DNA from: Verrucomicrobiota bacterium
GTDB lineage: Bacteria; Verrucomicrobiota; Verrucomicrobiia; Limisphaerales; UBA9464
DNA: 54,833 nt
Assembly (NCBI GenBank): GCA_947454705.1
Contig: CANGKZ010000035.1
Location: forward strand, 1 to 54,833
Direction: 5' to 3'
The notes beneath the pieces are model-generated. The model saw nothing but the letters and a program-made list of their open reading frames with translations, did no database searches and had not been told where the DNA came from. How positions within the stretch are numbered: the first letter of the stretch is position 1; every line of letters begins with the position of its first letter. This document shows positions 16,484-25,000 of this stretch, one piece after another. A program made the position numbers and the translations under genes.

Positions 16484-18214
16484 CTAGCGTTCCAACCATT
16501 GGGCGAGCCGGTCGAGGTGGGTGAGGTCCATGCGGGTCAACGCATCGTGCGGACACGCCCGCTCGCACGCGGGGCCACCGTACTGGTCGAGGCACAGATC
16601 ACATTTGGTCGCCTTCACGATCGGCCGCATTTCGGCATCGATGACAAATCCGCCGCGTTCGTTCCGCGCTTCGACCATTCGGATGGCTTCGTACGGGCAG
16701 TTGTTGGCGCAACTCGTGCAGCCGATGCAGGTGGACTGGTTGATCACCACGTTGCCGCCCGAGGCGTCGCGGTGGATGGCTCCGGTGGGACAGCCGATCA
16801 TGCACACCGGATCGACGCAGTGCATGCAGGCCTGCGCGACCTGAATGCCGGAGCTGATCGGTCCGTGGCGCAGGAAGCGCGGGTTGTTGTCATGCGTGGA
16901 CGCGCACGCGCGGACGCAATCATCGCAGCGCGTGCAGCGGTCCAGGTTGATCACCATGGTCGCCGTGCCGTTGAAGAAGCGACGGCTGGTGAGGAATTCC
17001 ATCAGCTCGGGGCCGATGCGTTCGGCGAACCCGCCCTGCTCGTGCAGGGGATCGACTTCCTCCGCGGTTTCCACGTTGGCCGGCATGGGTTCCGGCAGTG
17101 CGGACGCGGGTGCTCCGGGGAGGACGATTTCCTCCATCACGTGCGTGGGCACGAAGAGCGTGTGGGTGTAGCCAATGACGCGAAGCGACGCTTGAAAAGG
17201 AACGGTGCGGTCGGGATGGCGCCAGTTGTGGGCGATCTCGCGCAGACCGAAGGAGCGTCCGGCTCCGAGGTAATTCAGGGTGCGCTGCCCGTTGGCAAAG
17301 CGCTTGGTGAGGCGGGCGAATCCGGACCGGACGAACACCACGCCATCGGGATAGTCACCTTCCTGCGCAATCGGAGTTTCGCGCTCCGGGGCGTTGGAAC
17401 CGGACTGCGCGAGCTTCTTGTAATCGCCCGACCAGTCGTAGTCGCCAAAGGTGCCGAACTGGGTCTGTGCCGCGACGCGCTGGAGCTGTTCCTCGTTCAG
17501 ATGCTGGAACAGCGGGAACGACCGGAGTGCGTTGGAAAGCGTGTTTTTCCGGTACAGGGCATCGATGTGCGCGCGGAGGGTGGGATCGTACTTGAGAAGA
17601 TCGCGCAGGCCCTGCCAGCGGATCTCGAGGAGCTCGGTGTCGTCGGTGTCCGCCAGAATGGTGGCGGTTCGCGGCATGCGGCTCAGCGCGGCAATTTCAC
17701 CGAAGAATTCGCCGGCGCCCACGGTGACGGTCTTGTTCTGCTCGATCAGCCGGGGGACGTCCTGAAGAAACACGCGGGCCTCGGCGCCTTCACCGACCAG
17801 ATTACCAGTTTTGGAACCGAGCTCCTCCGGGGTGCGGACCTCGGGGTGACGGTGGTTGTTCCAAAGTTGGGCGACGATTTTGAAGAGCGACTTGCGGCCC
17901 GGGGCGCGACGGCCGAGGACCTCGTCGGGAAGCCCCGGTGGCAGCACGACGCGGACGGAGCCGCCGAGGATCATGAAGGCCGACGATCCGAAGTCGCCCG
18001 CGCGGACGATCAATTCGCCGCGTTGGAAACGGCGGATTCGGCAGTCGTTTTGCAGGATCGCGCGGAGCGGCTGGCGGCGGGGAAAGCTCTCCGGGTTCAT
18101 TTCCCGGAACGGCGCGATTCCGAGCAGGCGGTCGAGATCCGCCTCCACAAAGCCGGGGTCCAGCGGGCTGTCCCACCGTCCCGGTCGCTCCCCCTTCAGA
18201 ATCGTGTCGTCCAT
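16484..18214 (-). CDS. Two cyclic-nucleotide-binding domains fused to a four-cluster ferredoxin
   Basis: A 576-residue cytoplasmic protein. The first CNB-type domain (about 55-215) contains a good phosphate-binding cassette, GEFFGEIAALSRMPRTAT (168-185). The second (about 232-360) is degenerate in that region. The C-terminal part (about 420-560) resembles DmsB/HybA-type electron-transfer subunits with four cysteine sets: C427-C430-C433-C437, C463-C466-C471-C475, C496-C499-C502-C506, and C538-C541-C550-C554. That gives up to four [4Fe-4S] clusters. It lies between the FAD/2Fe-2S reductase (21 bp upstream) and the cytochrome b (7 bp downstream). The architecture suggests electron flow gated by cAMP, c-di-GMP or another ligand; gating is inference. 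Confidence 0.92.
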   Translation of the reverse strand: MDDTILKGERPGRWDSPLDPGFVEADLDRLLGIAPFREMNPESFPRRQPLRAILQNDCRIRRFQRGELIVRAGDFGSSAFMILGGSVRVVLPPGLPDEVLGRRAPGRKSLFKIVAQLWNNHRHPEVRTPEELGSKTGNLVGEGAEARVFLQDVPRLIEQNKTVTVGAGEFFGEIAALSRMPRTATILADTDDTELLEIRWQGLRDLLKYDPTLRAHIDALYRKNTLSNALRSFPLFQHLNEEQLQRVAAQTQFGTFGDYDWSGDYKKLAQSGSNAPERETPIAQEGDYPDGVVFVRSGFARLTKRFANGQRTLNYLGAGRSFGLREIAHNWRHPDRTVPFQASLRVIGYTHTLFVPTHVMEEIVLPGAPASALPEPMPANVETAEEVDPLHEQGGFAERIGPELMEFLTSRRFFNGTATMVINLDRCTRCDDCVRACASTHDNNPRFLRHGPISSGIQVAQACMHCVDPVCMIGCPTGAIHRDASGGNVVINQSTCIGCTSCANNCPYEAIRMVEARNERGGFVIDAEMRPIVKATKCDLCLDQYGGPACERACPHDALTRMDLTHLDRLAQWLER

Positions 18215-18235
18215 GTCGGTGCGATCGATCAGGCG

Positions 18236-19546
18236 TCAGGCGTCGAGAACCAGATCCGTCTTGGGACGGCAGATGCAGGTGAGGCAGGAGCCGGCTTCGC
18301 CCACGTTGGTTTCGCCGCCGAGGTATTCCACTTCGCCCTGTTTCACCGCGACGGAACACGATCCGCAGCTGCCGGCGCGGCATCCGCTGTCGATACGAAC
18401 CTCATTGGCCAGGGCGAAATCGAGGAGATTGAGCGTGGCTGGATCCCAGGCGACGACCTTGCCTGATTTGCCGAAGGTGACCTGAACCGCCTTCGCGCCC
18501 GCCCCAGTTGCTGTGGTGGCTGGCGGAGTGGCGTTGGTCTTCTTGATGGTCGCGGGACCGAAGGCTTCGTAGTGGATCTTGGCGTCCGGGACGCCCCACT
18601 CGGTGAGGCCCTCGTACATGGTCTTCATGAACGAGCCGTTGCCGCACAGATAGTAGTCGTAGTTGTTGGAGGGCAGGACCGACTTGAGAACGTCGGGCGT
18701 CAGTCGTCCGGCCGTGTGGTAGTCGCGGCCCTGGACGTCATTGGGGCCGGGCTTGGAGTAGCAGACCACGACTCGAATGTTTTCGGCGCGGGCGGCCAGT
18801 TGATCCAGCTCGGCCTTGAGCATGTGATCGCTTCGGTTCCGGCAGACGAAGAAGAACCAGGTCTCGCGTCGCGAACCGGTCGCGGCGATGTCGAGGGCCA
18901 TCGACAGCACCGGGGTGATGCCCACACCGGCGCTGATCAGGACGACAGGGGACTGCTTGGCGGTCTCGAGGTGGAAGTGTCCGGTCGGGGCCTTCACGTT
19001 GAGCAGGTCGCCCTCACGCACGGAATCGACGAAGAAGCTGGATCCCACGCCATCCGGAACACCGGGTTTGTCGGGCGGGGCTTTCTCTTTTTTGATCGTG
19101 ACGCGGTAGGATGAAGCGTCGCTCGGCGGTGAACTCAGCGAGTAGCAGCGGACCACCTGCTTGTCGCGTCCGGGAATATCGAGGCCGAAGGTGAGATACT
19201 GCCCGGGCTTGAAGGCGGGAATGGATTTGCCGTCGTGCGGTTGAAGGACGAACGAAAAGACGTCGGCGCACTCCGCGGCTTTTTTCACCACGCGAAATTT
19301 GCGCCAGCCGTTCCAGGACGACTTTTCATGCTCGATCTGGGTCCAGCGGCTTTTAGCCAGCCGGACTTCGTAGGCGAGACGTTCGCGCTCGAGCTGGAAC
19401 TGATGACGGGCCTGGGCCTGACGACGGAGGGATCCAATGACGGCGAGGGCCGTTTGAACCATGACCGCGGCCAGGAGGCCAAAGCCGATCAGGATGCCCG
19501 GACCGGCGTGCCAGGAGTCCGGGAGAAACGAGAGAAGGCTTTGCAT
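18236..19546 (-). CDS. Membrane-anchored FAD/NAD(P) oxidoreductase with C-terminal 2Fe-2S ferredoxin
   Basis: A 436-residue protein built like a phthalate-dioxygenase-reductase/NqrF-type enzyme. Features: N-terminal membrane helix (about 17-38), FAD-binding RCYSLSS (133-139), NAD(P)-binding SAGVGITP (205-212) and CGNG (301-304). A plant-type 2Fe-2S domain follows with C389, C394, C397 and a distal CLTC. Such proteins move electrons between NAD(P)H and one-electron carriers. As first gene of the redox operon it likely supplies electrons to the four-cluster Fe-S protein. The order FAD/NAD then 2Fe-2S at the C-terminus is that of phthalate dioxygenase reductase; the N-terminal helix recalls NqrF. 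Start ATG 19546 has no Shine-Dalgarno sequence and faces a divergent gene only 30 bp away. Confidence 0.92.
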   Translation of the reverse strand: MQSLLSFLPDSWHAGPGILIGFGLLAAVMVQTALAVIGSLRRQAQARHQFQLERERLAYEVRLAKSRWTQIEHEKSSWNGWRKFRVVKKAAECADVFSFVLQPHDGKSIPAFKPGQYLTFGLDIPGRDKQVVRCYSLSSPPSDASSYRVTIKKEKAPPDKPGVPDGVGSSFFVDSVREGDLLNVKAPTGHFHLETAKQSPVVLISAGVGITPVLSMALDIAATGSRRETWFFFVCRNRSDHMLKAELDQLAARAENIRVVVCYSKPGPNDVQGRDYHTAGRLTPDVLKSVLPSNNYDYYLCGNGSFMKTMYEGLTEWGVPDAKIHYEAFGPATIKKTNATPPATTATGAGAKAVQVTFGKSGKVVAWDPATLNLLDFALANEVRIDSGCRAGSCGSCSVAVKQGEVEYLGGETNVGEAGSCLTCICRPKTDLVLDA

Positions 19547-19576
19547 CGGACTTGCCCAGTGACTATCAATCGACGC

Positions 19577-20755
19577 ATGCGAAGTAAACCTCTTTGGCCG
19601 TCCAACGGAGGGTTTTTCGCGTCCATCGCCGGAGTGAGGGCTTTTGTGGGTGTTTTGGGCGGCATCTCGCTGGCTGTATCAACTCTGGTCGCGCAGGAGG
19701 GAATCACCCCGCGGTATGTCGGAAGCCTGTCCTGCGCCGCCTCGTCGTGCCACGGAGGCGCGGGCGAGCTGCGGGATCAATGGGTGCAGTGGAACTCGAA
19801 GGATGTGCATCGTCGCGCGGCGTCGACGCTCACGCTGGCCCGATCGACCCAGATCGCTCAGGCCGCGGGGATATCGGATCCGGCCAATCACGCCCGGTGC
19901 ACGACCTGCCACGCGCCGAATGCGGTGGTTCCCGAGGTGGCGCGACTGGCCACGCTTGATCGAACCGATGGGGTGTCGTGTGAGAGTTGTCATGCTCCGG
20001 CGGAAAGCTGGATCCGCACCCACACGCGCACATCGAAGGAAGGATTCACCTACGCCAACAAACTCGCGGCTGGGCTCCGGGATCTCCAGAACCCGTATGT
20101 CCGCGCGAATACCTGCGTGGCGTGTCACCAGCATGTGGACCGGGATCTGATCCAGGCGGGGCATCCGGAATTGATTTTCGAACTCGATGGGCAGTCGGTG
20201 GCGGAACCGAGGCACTGGAAGGAACCAGCGGGGGCTTCAGGCGCGCGGAACTGGTGGGTGGGACAAGCGGTGGCTCTGCGGGAAATCGCCTGGCAGATGT
20301 CGCGTCCCGGAGTGTCCGACGACAAGAGCGCCGCGCGTCAGGCCGGATTGCAGTGGATGCTGGACCGGACGGCCTCGGCGGTGCTAGGGGACACGACAAA
20401 GCTTGGATTTATCACGGACGCAACCGGACCGCAGGCATTGGCGGATCAGCGCGCGCGAGCCGCATCGGCTGTAGAGTGGCCGGTGGCGAAGACAATGGCT
20501 GTGTTGCGGATTTTGGCTGGAACGGCTGTGGATTTCCGCGATGCGAAAGTCGCGCGTGACGTGCAGGCGCGTCGTGCGGAACGGCTGGTGCTGGGGCTGG
20601 ATCGTTTGATGTCAGCTCTCGAACCGAAGGTGGAAGCGAAAGCCGAGAAGGAGCTGAAGGAACTGTTCCGCCTCGCTCAATCACTGCCCGATTTTGATCC
20701 GCCCGCCTTCGCTTCCGCGCTGGAACGGTTCGAATCCCGCGTGAAAGCGCTGTAA
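19577..20755 (+). CDS. Tetraheme cytochrome c, cytochrome c554-like
   Basis: A 392-residue exported protein with a signal sequence or anchor (about 12-39), then YVGSLSCAASSCHGG, a CX4CH heme site (C53-C58-H59) typical of the cytochrome c554/multiheme family, followed by CTTCH (108-112), CESCH (135-139) and CVACH (180-184). The C-terminal half (about 215-390) has no heme and is alpha-helical. The frame is open upstream to 19235, but that part is antisense to the reductase gene; the ATG at 19577 gives the signal peptide. It diverges from the redox operon and faces the porin-cytochrome operon tail-to-tail. Plausibly a periplasmic shuttle between the two multiheme systems. Confidence 0.88.
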   Translation: MRSKPLWPSNGGFFASIAGVRAFVGVLGGISLAVSTLVAQEGITPRYVGSLSCAASSCHGGAGELRDQWVQWNSKDVHRRAASTLTLARSTQIAQAAGISDPANHARCTTCHAPNAVVPEVARLATLDRTDGVSCESCHAPAESWIRTHTRTSKEGFTYANKLAAGLRDLQNPYVRANTCVACHQHVDRDLIQAGHPELIFELDGQSVAEPRHWKEPAGASGARNWWVGQAVALREIAWQMSRPGVSDDKSAARQAGLQWMLDRTASAVLGDTTKLGFITDATGPQALADQRARAASAVEWPVAKTMAVLRILAGTAVDFRDAKVARDVQARRAERLVLGLDRLMSALEPKVEAKAEKELKELFRLAQSLPDFDPPAFASALERFESRVKAL

Positions 20756-20790
20756 GTCGCGGGATTGATTTCGGTGCGCGCGGATTGGAC

Positions 20791-22080
20791 TCAGGGAACG
20801 AGACTAACCTGGTACCAGCGGTGCGGGGAGGGGCCGGGGGCCGAGTCAGTCCAATCGGTCGTGATGCCGGATGCTGTGAGTGGTGTCCCAAGAATGGTCC
20901 ATGGCGCATCCAGCGCGTCCCGCGTGAACACTTGGTAACGTGCCCCGGGTTGGCTTTCCCAGTGAAGAAGTGTTCCGGCCTCCGCCTTGAGACTCACCGT
21001 CAATGCGAACGGTGCGTGGAGTTCGCGCAGGGTTTGATTGAAGGTGTCGGTCATCACCAGCGATCCACGCGGGGTGATCACCAGTCCGTACGGATTGAAA
21101 AATCGGGCCGCGGTGTAGTTCCCATCGCCGCTGCCTTCGGCTCCCGCCAGACCCGCCACGGTGGAGACCTGTCCGCCGGGGGTGATGCGTCGCAGGGTGT
21201 GGAACCAGGCGTCGGTCACGTAGAGATTGCCCCGGGCATCGAAGGCCAGTTCGGCTGGTGTACCAAATCTGGAATCCTTCGTGGGTCCGTCGGCGCTGCC
21301 GTCCTCGCCCGGTTTTCCGGCGAGCAGGGTGACGGTGCCGTCGGGACTGACCCTGCGCAGGGTATGATTCAGGGAATCGGCCACCACCAGATTGCCGGAC
21401 CGATCGAGGGCCAGGCCCACCGGTCCATTGAATCGGGCAACATTCCCGGGGCCGTTCTCGTCGCCCCAGGATTCCGCGACGCCTGCGAACGAGGTGACCT
21501 GTCCTCGGGCGTCCATCCGGCGAATGAGGTGATTGCCGGAGTCGGCAACGAAGACATCGCCCGAGGCGGTCACGGCGAGACCCAGCGGCGCATTGAAGCG
21601 GACCTGACTGCCGATGCCATTGGTCGCACCGGTCACTCCGGCGAGACCTGCGGGGGTGGTGATCCGCCCGTTGCGATCGAGACGGCGCAGGGTGTGGTTG
21701 CCGATGTCGCTGATGTAAACCGTCCCGTCGGGAGCGACTGCCAGTGCTGACGGAGAATCAAATCGGGCCGCAGTTCCGACGCCATCCGCTGAGCCTGCCA
21801 GACCGGGGCCGCCGGCGATGGTGCTCACGATTCCTGCGGGGGTGATTCTGCGGACGCAGTGATTCCCGGAGTCGGCGAGGAGGAGGTTGCCGTCGGCATC
21901 GATCGCGAGGCCGACCGGATCGGCGAACCGGGCTGCGGTTCCCACGCCGTCCGAATGTCCCGAGATTCCCGCGCCTCCAGCGAGCGTTGCGACGGCATCG
22001 GCAGCTTTCGTCTGGATGCCTGTCAACAGCGCGAATGCGAATCCTATGCTGAGCAGGCGGAGGGCTCCGGAGCGGTTCAT
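20791..22080 (-). CDS. Secreted NHL-repeat six-bladed propeller protein
   Basis: A 429-residue exported protein. After a signal peptide (about 1-27) there are six NHL blades, each with a variant of ADSGNHxxRRI (ADSGNHCVRRI, SDIGNHTLRRL, ADSGNHLIRRM, ADSLNHTLRRV, TDAWFHTLRRI, TDTFNQTLREL). The final 80 residues form a module (LLHWESQPGARYQVFTRD...WYQVSLV) that also appears at the end of the protein at 36730-38694. The ATG overlaps the stop of the decaheme/LVIVD gene by 4 bases and has a good GGAGGGG site just upstream, pointing to translational coupling. Likely extracellular partner or scaffold of the porin-cytochrome proteins; ligand unknown. Confidence 0.9.
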   Translation of the reverse strand: MNRSGALRLLSIGFAFALLTGIQTKAADAVATLAGGAGISGHSDGVGTAARFADPVGLAIDADGNLLLADSGNHCVRRITPAGIVSTIAGGPGLAGSADGVGTAARFDSPSALAVAPDGTVYISDIGNHTLRRLDRNGRITTPAGLAGVTGATNGIGSQVRFNAPLGLAVTASGDVFVADSGNHLIRRMDARGQVTSFAGVAESWGDENGPGNVARFNGPVGLALDRSGNLVVADSLNHTLRRVSPDGTVTLLAGKPGEDGSADGPTKDSRFGTPAELAFDARGNLYVTDAWFHTLRRITPGGQVSTVAGLAGAEGSGDGNYTAARFFNPYGLVITPRGSLVMTDTFNQTLRELHAPFALTVSLKAEAGTLLHWESQPGARYQVFTRDALDAPWTILGTPLTASGITTDWTDSAPGPSPHRWYQVSLVP

Positions 22081-25000
22081 CGTCCCCTCCGTTGAAGACG
22101 TTCGCCGGCCGATGCGGGAACCGAAGGCGTTTCAGGTTCGCCGCGGAATTCGCGGGTGGGAGTGAGTTCGGTACCCGATTTGGTACGTGCGGCGGTGCCC
22201 TTGCGGCTGAGGTCCTCGACGCGGTATTCGGCGCCGGTGTGTTTGCCGGTGGCGGGATCGAGGTGGCGGAGCAGGAGGCCGAATTCCTCCTCGGTGAAGG
22301 GACGGCTTCCGCGTCGGCCGAACACCACGGTCTGCCCGCCGCTCTCGTCCACCACGCGGTCGCGGTCGAGTCCGCGGCTCACCGCCACGGCGGGGGAATG
22401 CGTGGGGAAGGTGGCGATCAATTTCGGTTCAGGCAGCGGACTGAAGCCGTAGTGGTCGGGCACGTTTTCCGGCGAAATCATCTGGAGCATGCGCAGGCCG
22501 TTTCGTCCGTCGGCCACCAGCGCGTACATGGAGGCGGCGATGCTGCCGATCTGCACGGCGCGCGCATCGTTGATCACTCCACCGGCATTGTAGTGGCGTA
22601 CGAGCGCGGGTTTCTCGGGGTTCTGGATGTCCACCAGGGCGAGGCCTTCGGGGCCGTTCGGGACGTAGAGATAGGTGCGCGCAACGTAGAGGCGTCCGGC
22701 GTGGGACAGCGGGAGGGTGGCCACCAGCCGCGGGGTGGTGGGGTGCTCGATGTTGATGACCTTGAGTCCGTCGGCATCGCTCACGAAGGCGTACCGGAAT
22801 TGGATCGCGATGGCGCGCGGGTGATTCAGCCCGGTGGTGAGTTCGCCGATGAGTTCCGGCGCGGGCTTGCCTTCTTTGAGAATTCGAACGCTGAACAGGC
22901 CGTTTTTTCCCACGACGTAGAGATGACTTCCGGCGAACGCGCTGTGTTCGGCACCGGTGAGTTTTCCTTCGGGGTTGAATCGGATGACCGGGTTTTTGCC
23001 GTCGAAGAAATTGTTGTCGGGGTTGCCATCCACCAGCGTGCCGACCACCGGCATGACGAGTCCTTCTTCACGATCGGTGACGTACACAAAGGCGTAGTTG
23101 AGGCCGATGGGTTGCTCTTCGTTGCCGGTGTAGATCTCGCCCGAGGTGGGATGTGTCTCGGTTTTGGGATAGGGCTGGCGGAGCGGATCCACGCCGAGGG
23201 TGGTGGGCAGGGTGACGCTGGTGGCGTAGCGCGTTTTCACCCACAGGCGCTGTCCGAGCGGGCTCACCGGGGCGCTGGTGATGCGTTCGCTGAAGCCCTT
23301 GTTATCCACGTTGGCGACGTCGAACACCTGGAAGCCTTCGGGTCCGTTGGCGGTGTAGAGGTATTCGCCGCGGAGGGTGAGATCGAGGATGTCGGCCCCT
23401 TCGTGATGATGGGATTCACGCAGGAGGGCGTGGTTGGTCTCGGTGTGGTTGCGGAAGGAGTCCGGATAGGCGAGGCGGTGCAGATGACTGCCGTAGGCGG
23501 CCTGGGGCTCCTCACGTTCGGTCCACACGACGGCATCGAGTCCGCCCTTCCCGGAGCCGACGTAGGCGTGGCGGCCGAAGAAGTTCACGGTGCCTGTTCC
23601 AAATCCGAGCAACGAGGTGATCCAGGCGTTGTTGCTGTTGTCGGCCGCAAGGTGGCAGTCGGTGCAGTTCTTGGTGGTGCCGACGGAGCTGGTGGTGTGG
23701 GGGAAGTGCGGGTTGTAGGCCTGTCCGCTGTAGCCCTCGGAGCTGACGGTCTGCTGCTGCGAATAGGTCCATTCGCGGTTGGAGTTCTGCGAGCTGACGA
23801 TGACCGCGCTGGAGGAACGCAGCACGCCGAGCCGGTGGCCCTTGTAGGTGGCGTCGATGCCGAGTTGGAAGACGTCGTCGCGCACCACCTGCGGATTGTA
23901 GGTGGTGTAGTTGCGGGTGGTGACGCCCTCGAACTTGTTGTTGGCCACGCGCTGGTTGGCGCGCATGGGGAGGTGGCATCCGAAACAACTGGTGGCCCAG
24001 GAGGTGTGGCAGACCTGGCAGCTGACGTTGGAATTGTCATGCGCGAGATCGCGCGCGCATTCGCTGGCGTGGTCTTCCTTCAACGGGGCGCGGTTCGACG
24101 CGTTCATCGGCTGGACGCCGCCCGGGACATCGCCCCAGTCGCGTCCGTTGCGGCGAAGCGTTTTGGCATAGGCGCTCTTCGCGTTGTAGCGGGGGGACTT
24201 GGGATCGATCGTGTCCACGACCTGCGGGACTTCCCATTCGCGGTCGGGAGCGAGCGAGCTGCGCTGGATGAGTTTCTTGCCTTCCCAGCGGAAGCGCGGG
24301 CCCCACGCGGTGTTGCTGGTTTTGAGGAGGTCGATGCCCGACTGCTTTTTCGTCGCCGCATCGTAGGGGCCGCCGGAGCCGCTGGTGATGAGGCTCGGGC
24401 GCGAGTTCACGGTGCCGTGGCAGTCCACGCATTCAATCGAGGTGACGGCGCGGGGCTCGGCGTAGAGGAGTCCGTTGCCGTGCATGTCGTGCAGGAAATG
24501 GCAGTCCACGCAGTGCATGCCGCGGGCGAGGTGGACGTCCTTCAGGTGGACGGCCTTGTCCCATTTGTGGTCGTCGTCGTGCGGGATGACGTTGTCCTCG
24601 AGGTCGAGCAGCTTGCCCTGGCGGTCGCGTTTGAAGATGGCGCGGAAGATCCAGCCGTGGCCGTGGTAGTCGGCGAACTGGGTGTGTTTCAGCTGCGGGT
24701 TGAGTTCGGCGACCTTTTCGAGGAAGTCGCGGTCGCCCCACAATCCGCGGGCCGCGGCGGCCTCGGGGTTCTCGCGATTCGCGGCGGCGATTTCTGCTTC
24801 GGTCGGGTTCTTCTGCTTCGCGGGATACATGAACTCGCCATCGGTTTCCTGATCCCACCAGGTGTAGCCGAGGAACGGATTCACAAAGAGGTTCCCCTGG
24901 TGCATGTGGCAGTTCATGCACTGCGAGGTGGGAATGGCGCGGGTGAAGACGTGGCGGATGGGGTGTCCGCGCTCATTTTTGGGAATGGTGGGATCGACGC

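Noticed and set aside
16268-18466. 732-codon plus-strand frame
   Set aside because: Fully antisense to the CNB/Fe-S and reductase genes; composition (Val/Gly/Glu/Ala-rich, no motif) is that of a shadow frame.
13889-19546. Alternative complex III or Nqr/Rnf operon
   Set aside because: No ActB-like molybdopterin/Fe-S fusion, NrfD-type ten-helix subunit or NqrB/D/E-type membrane genes are present.
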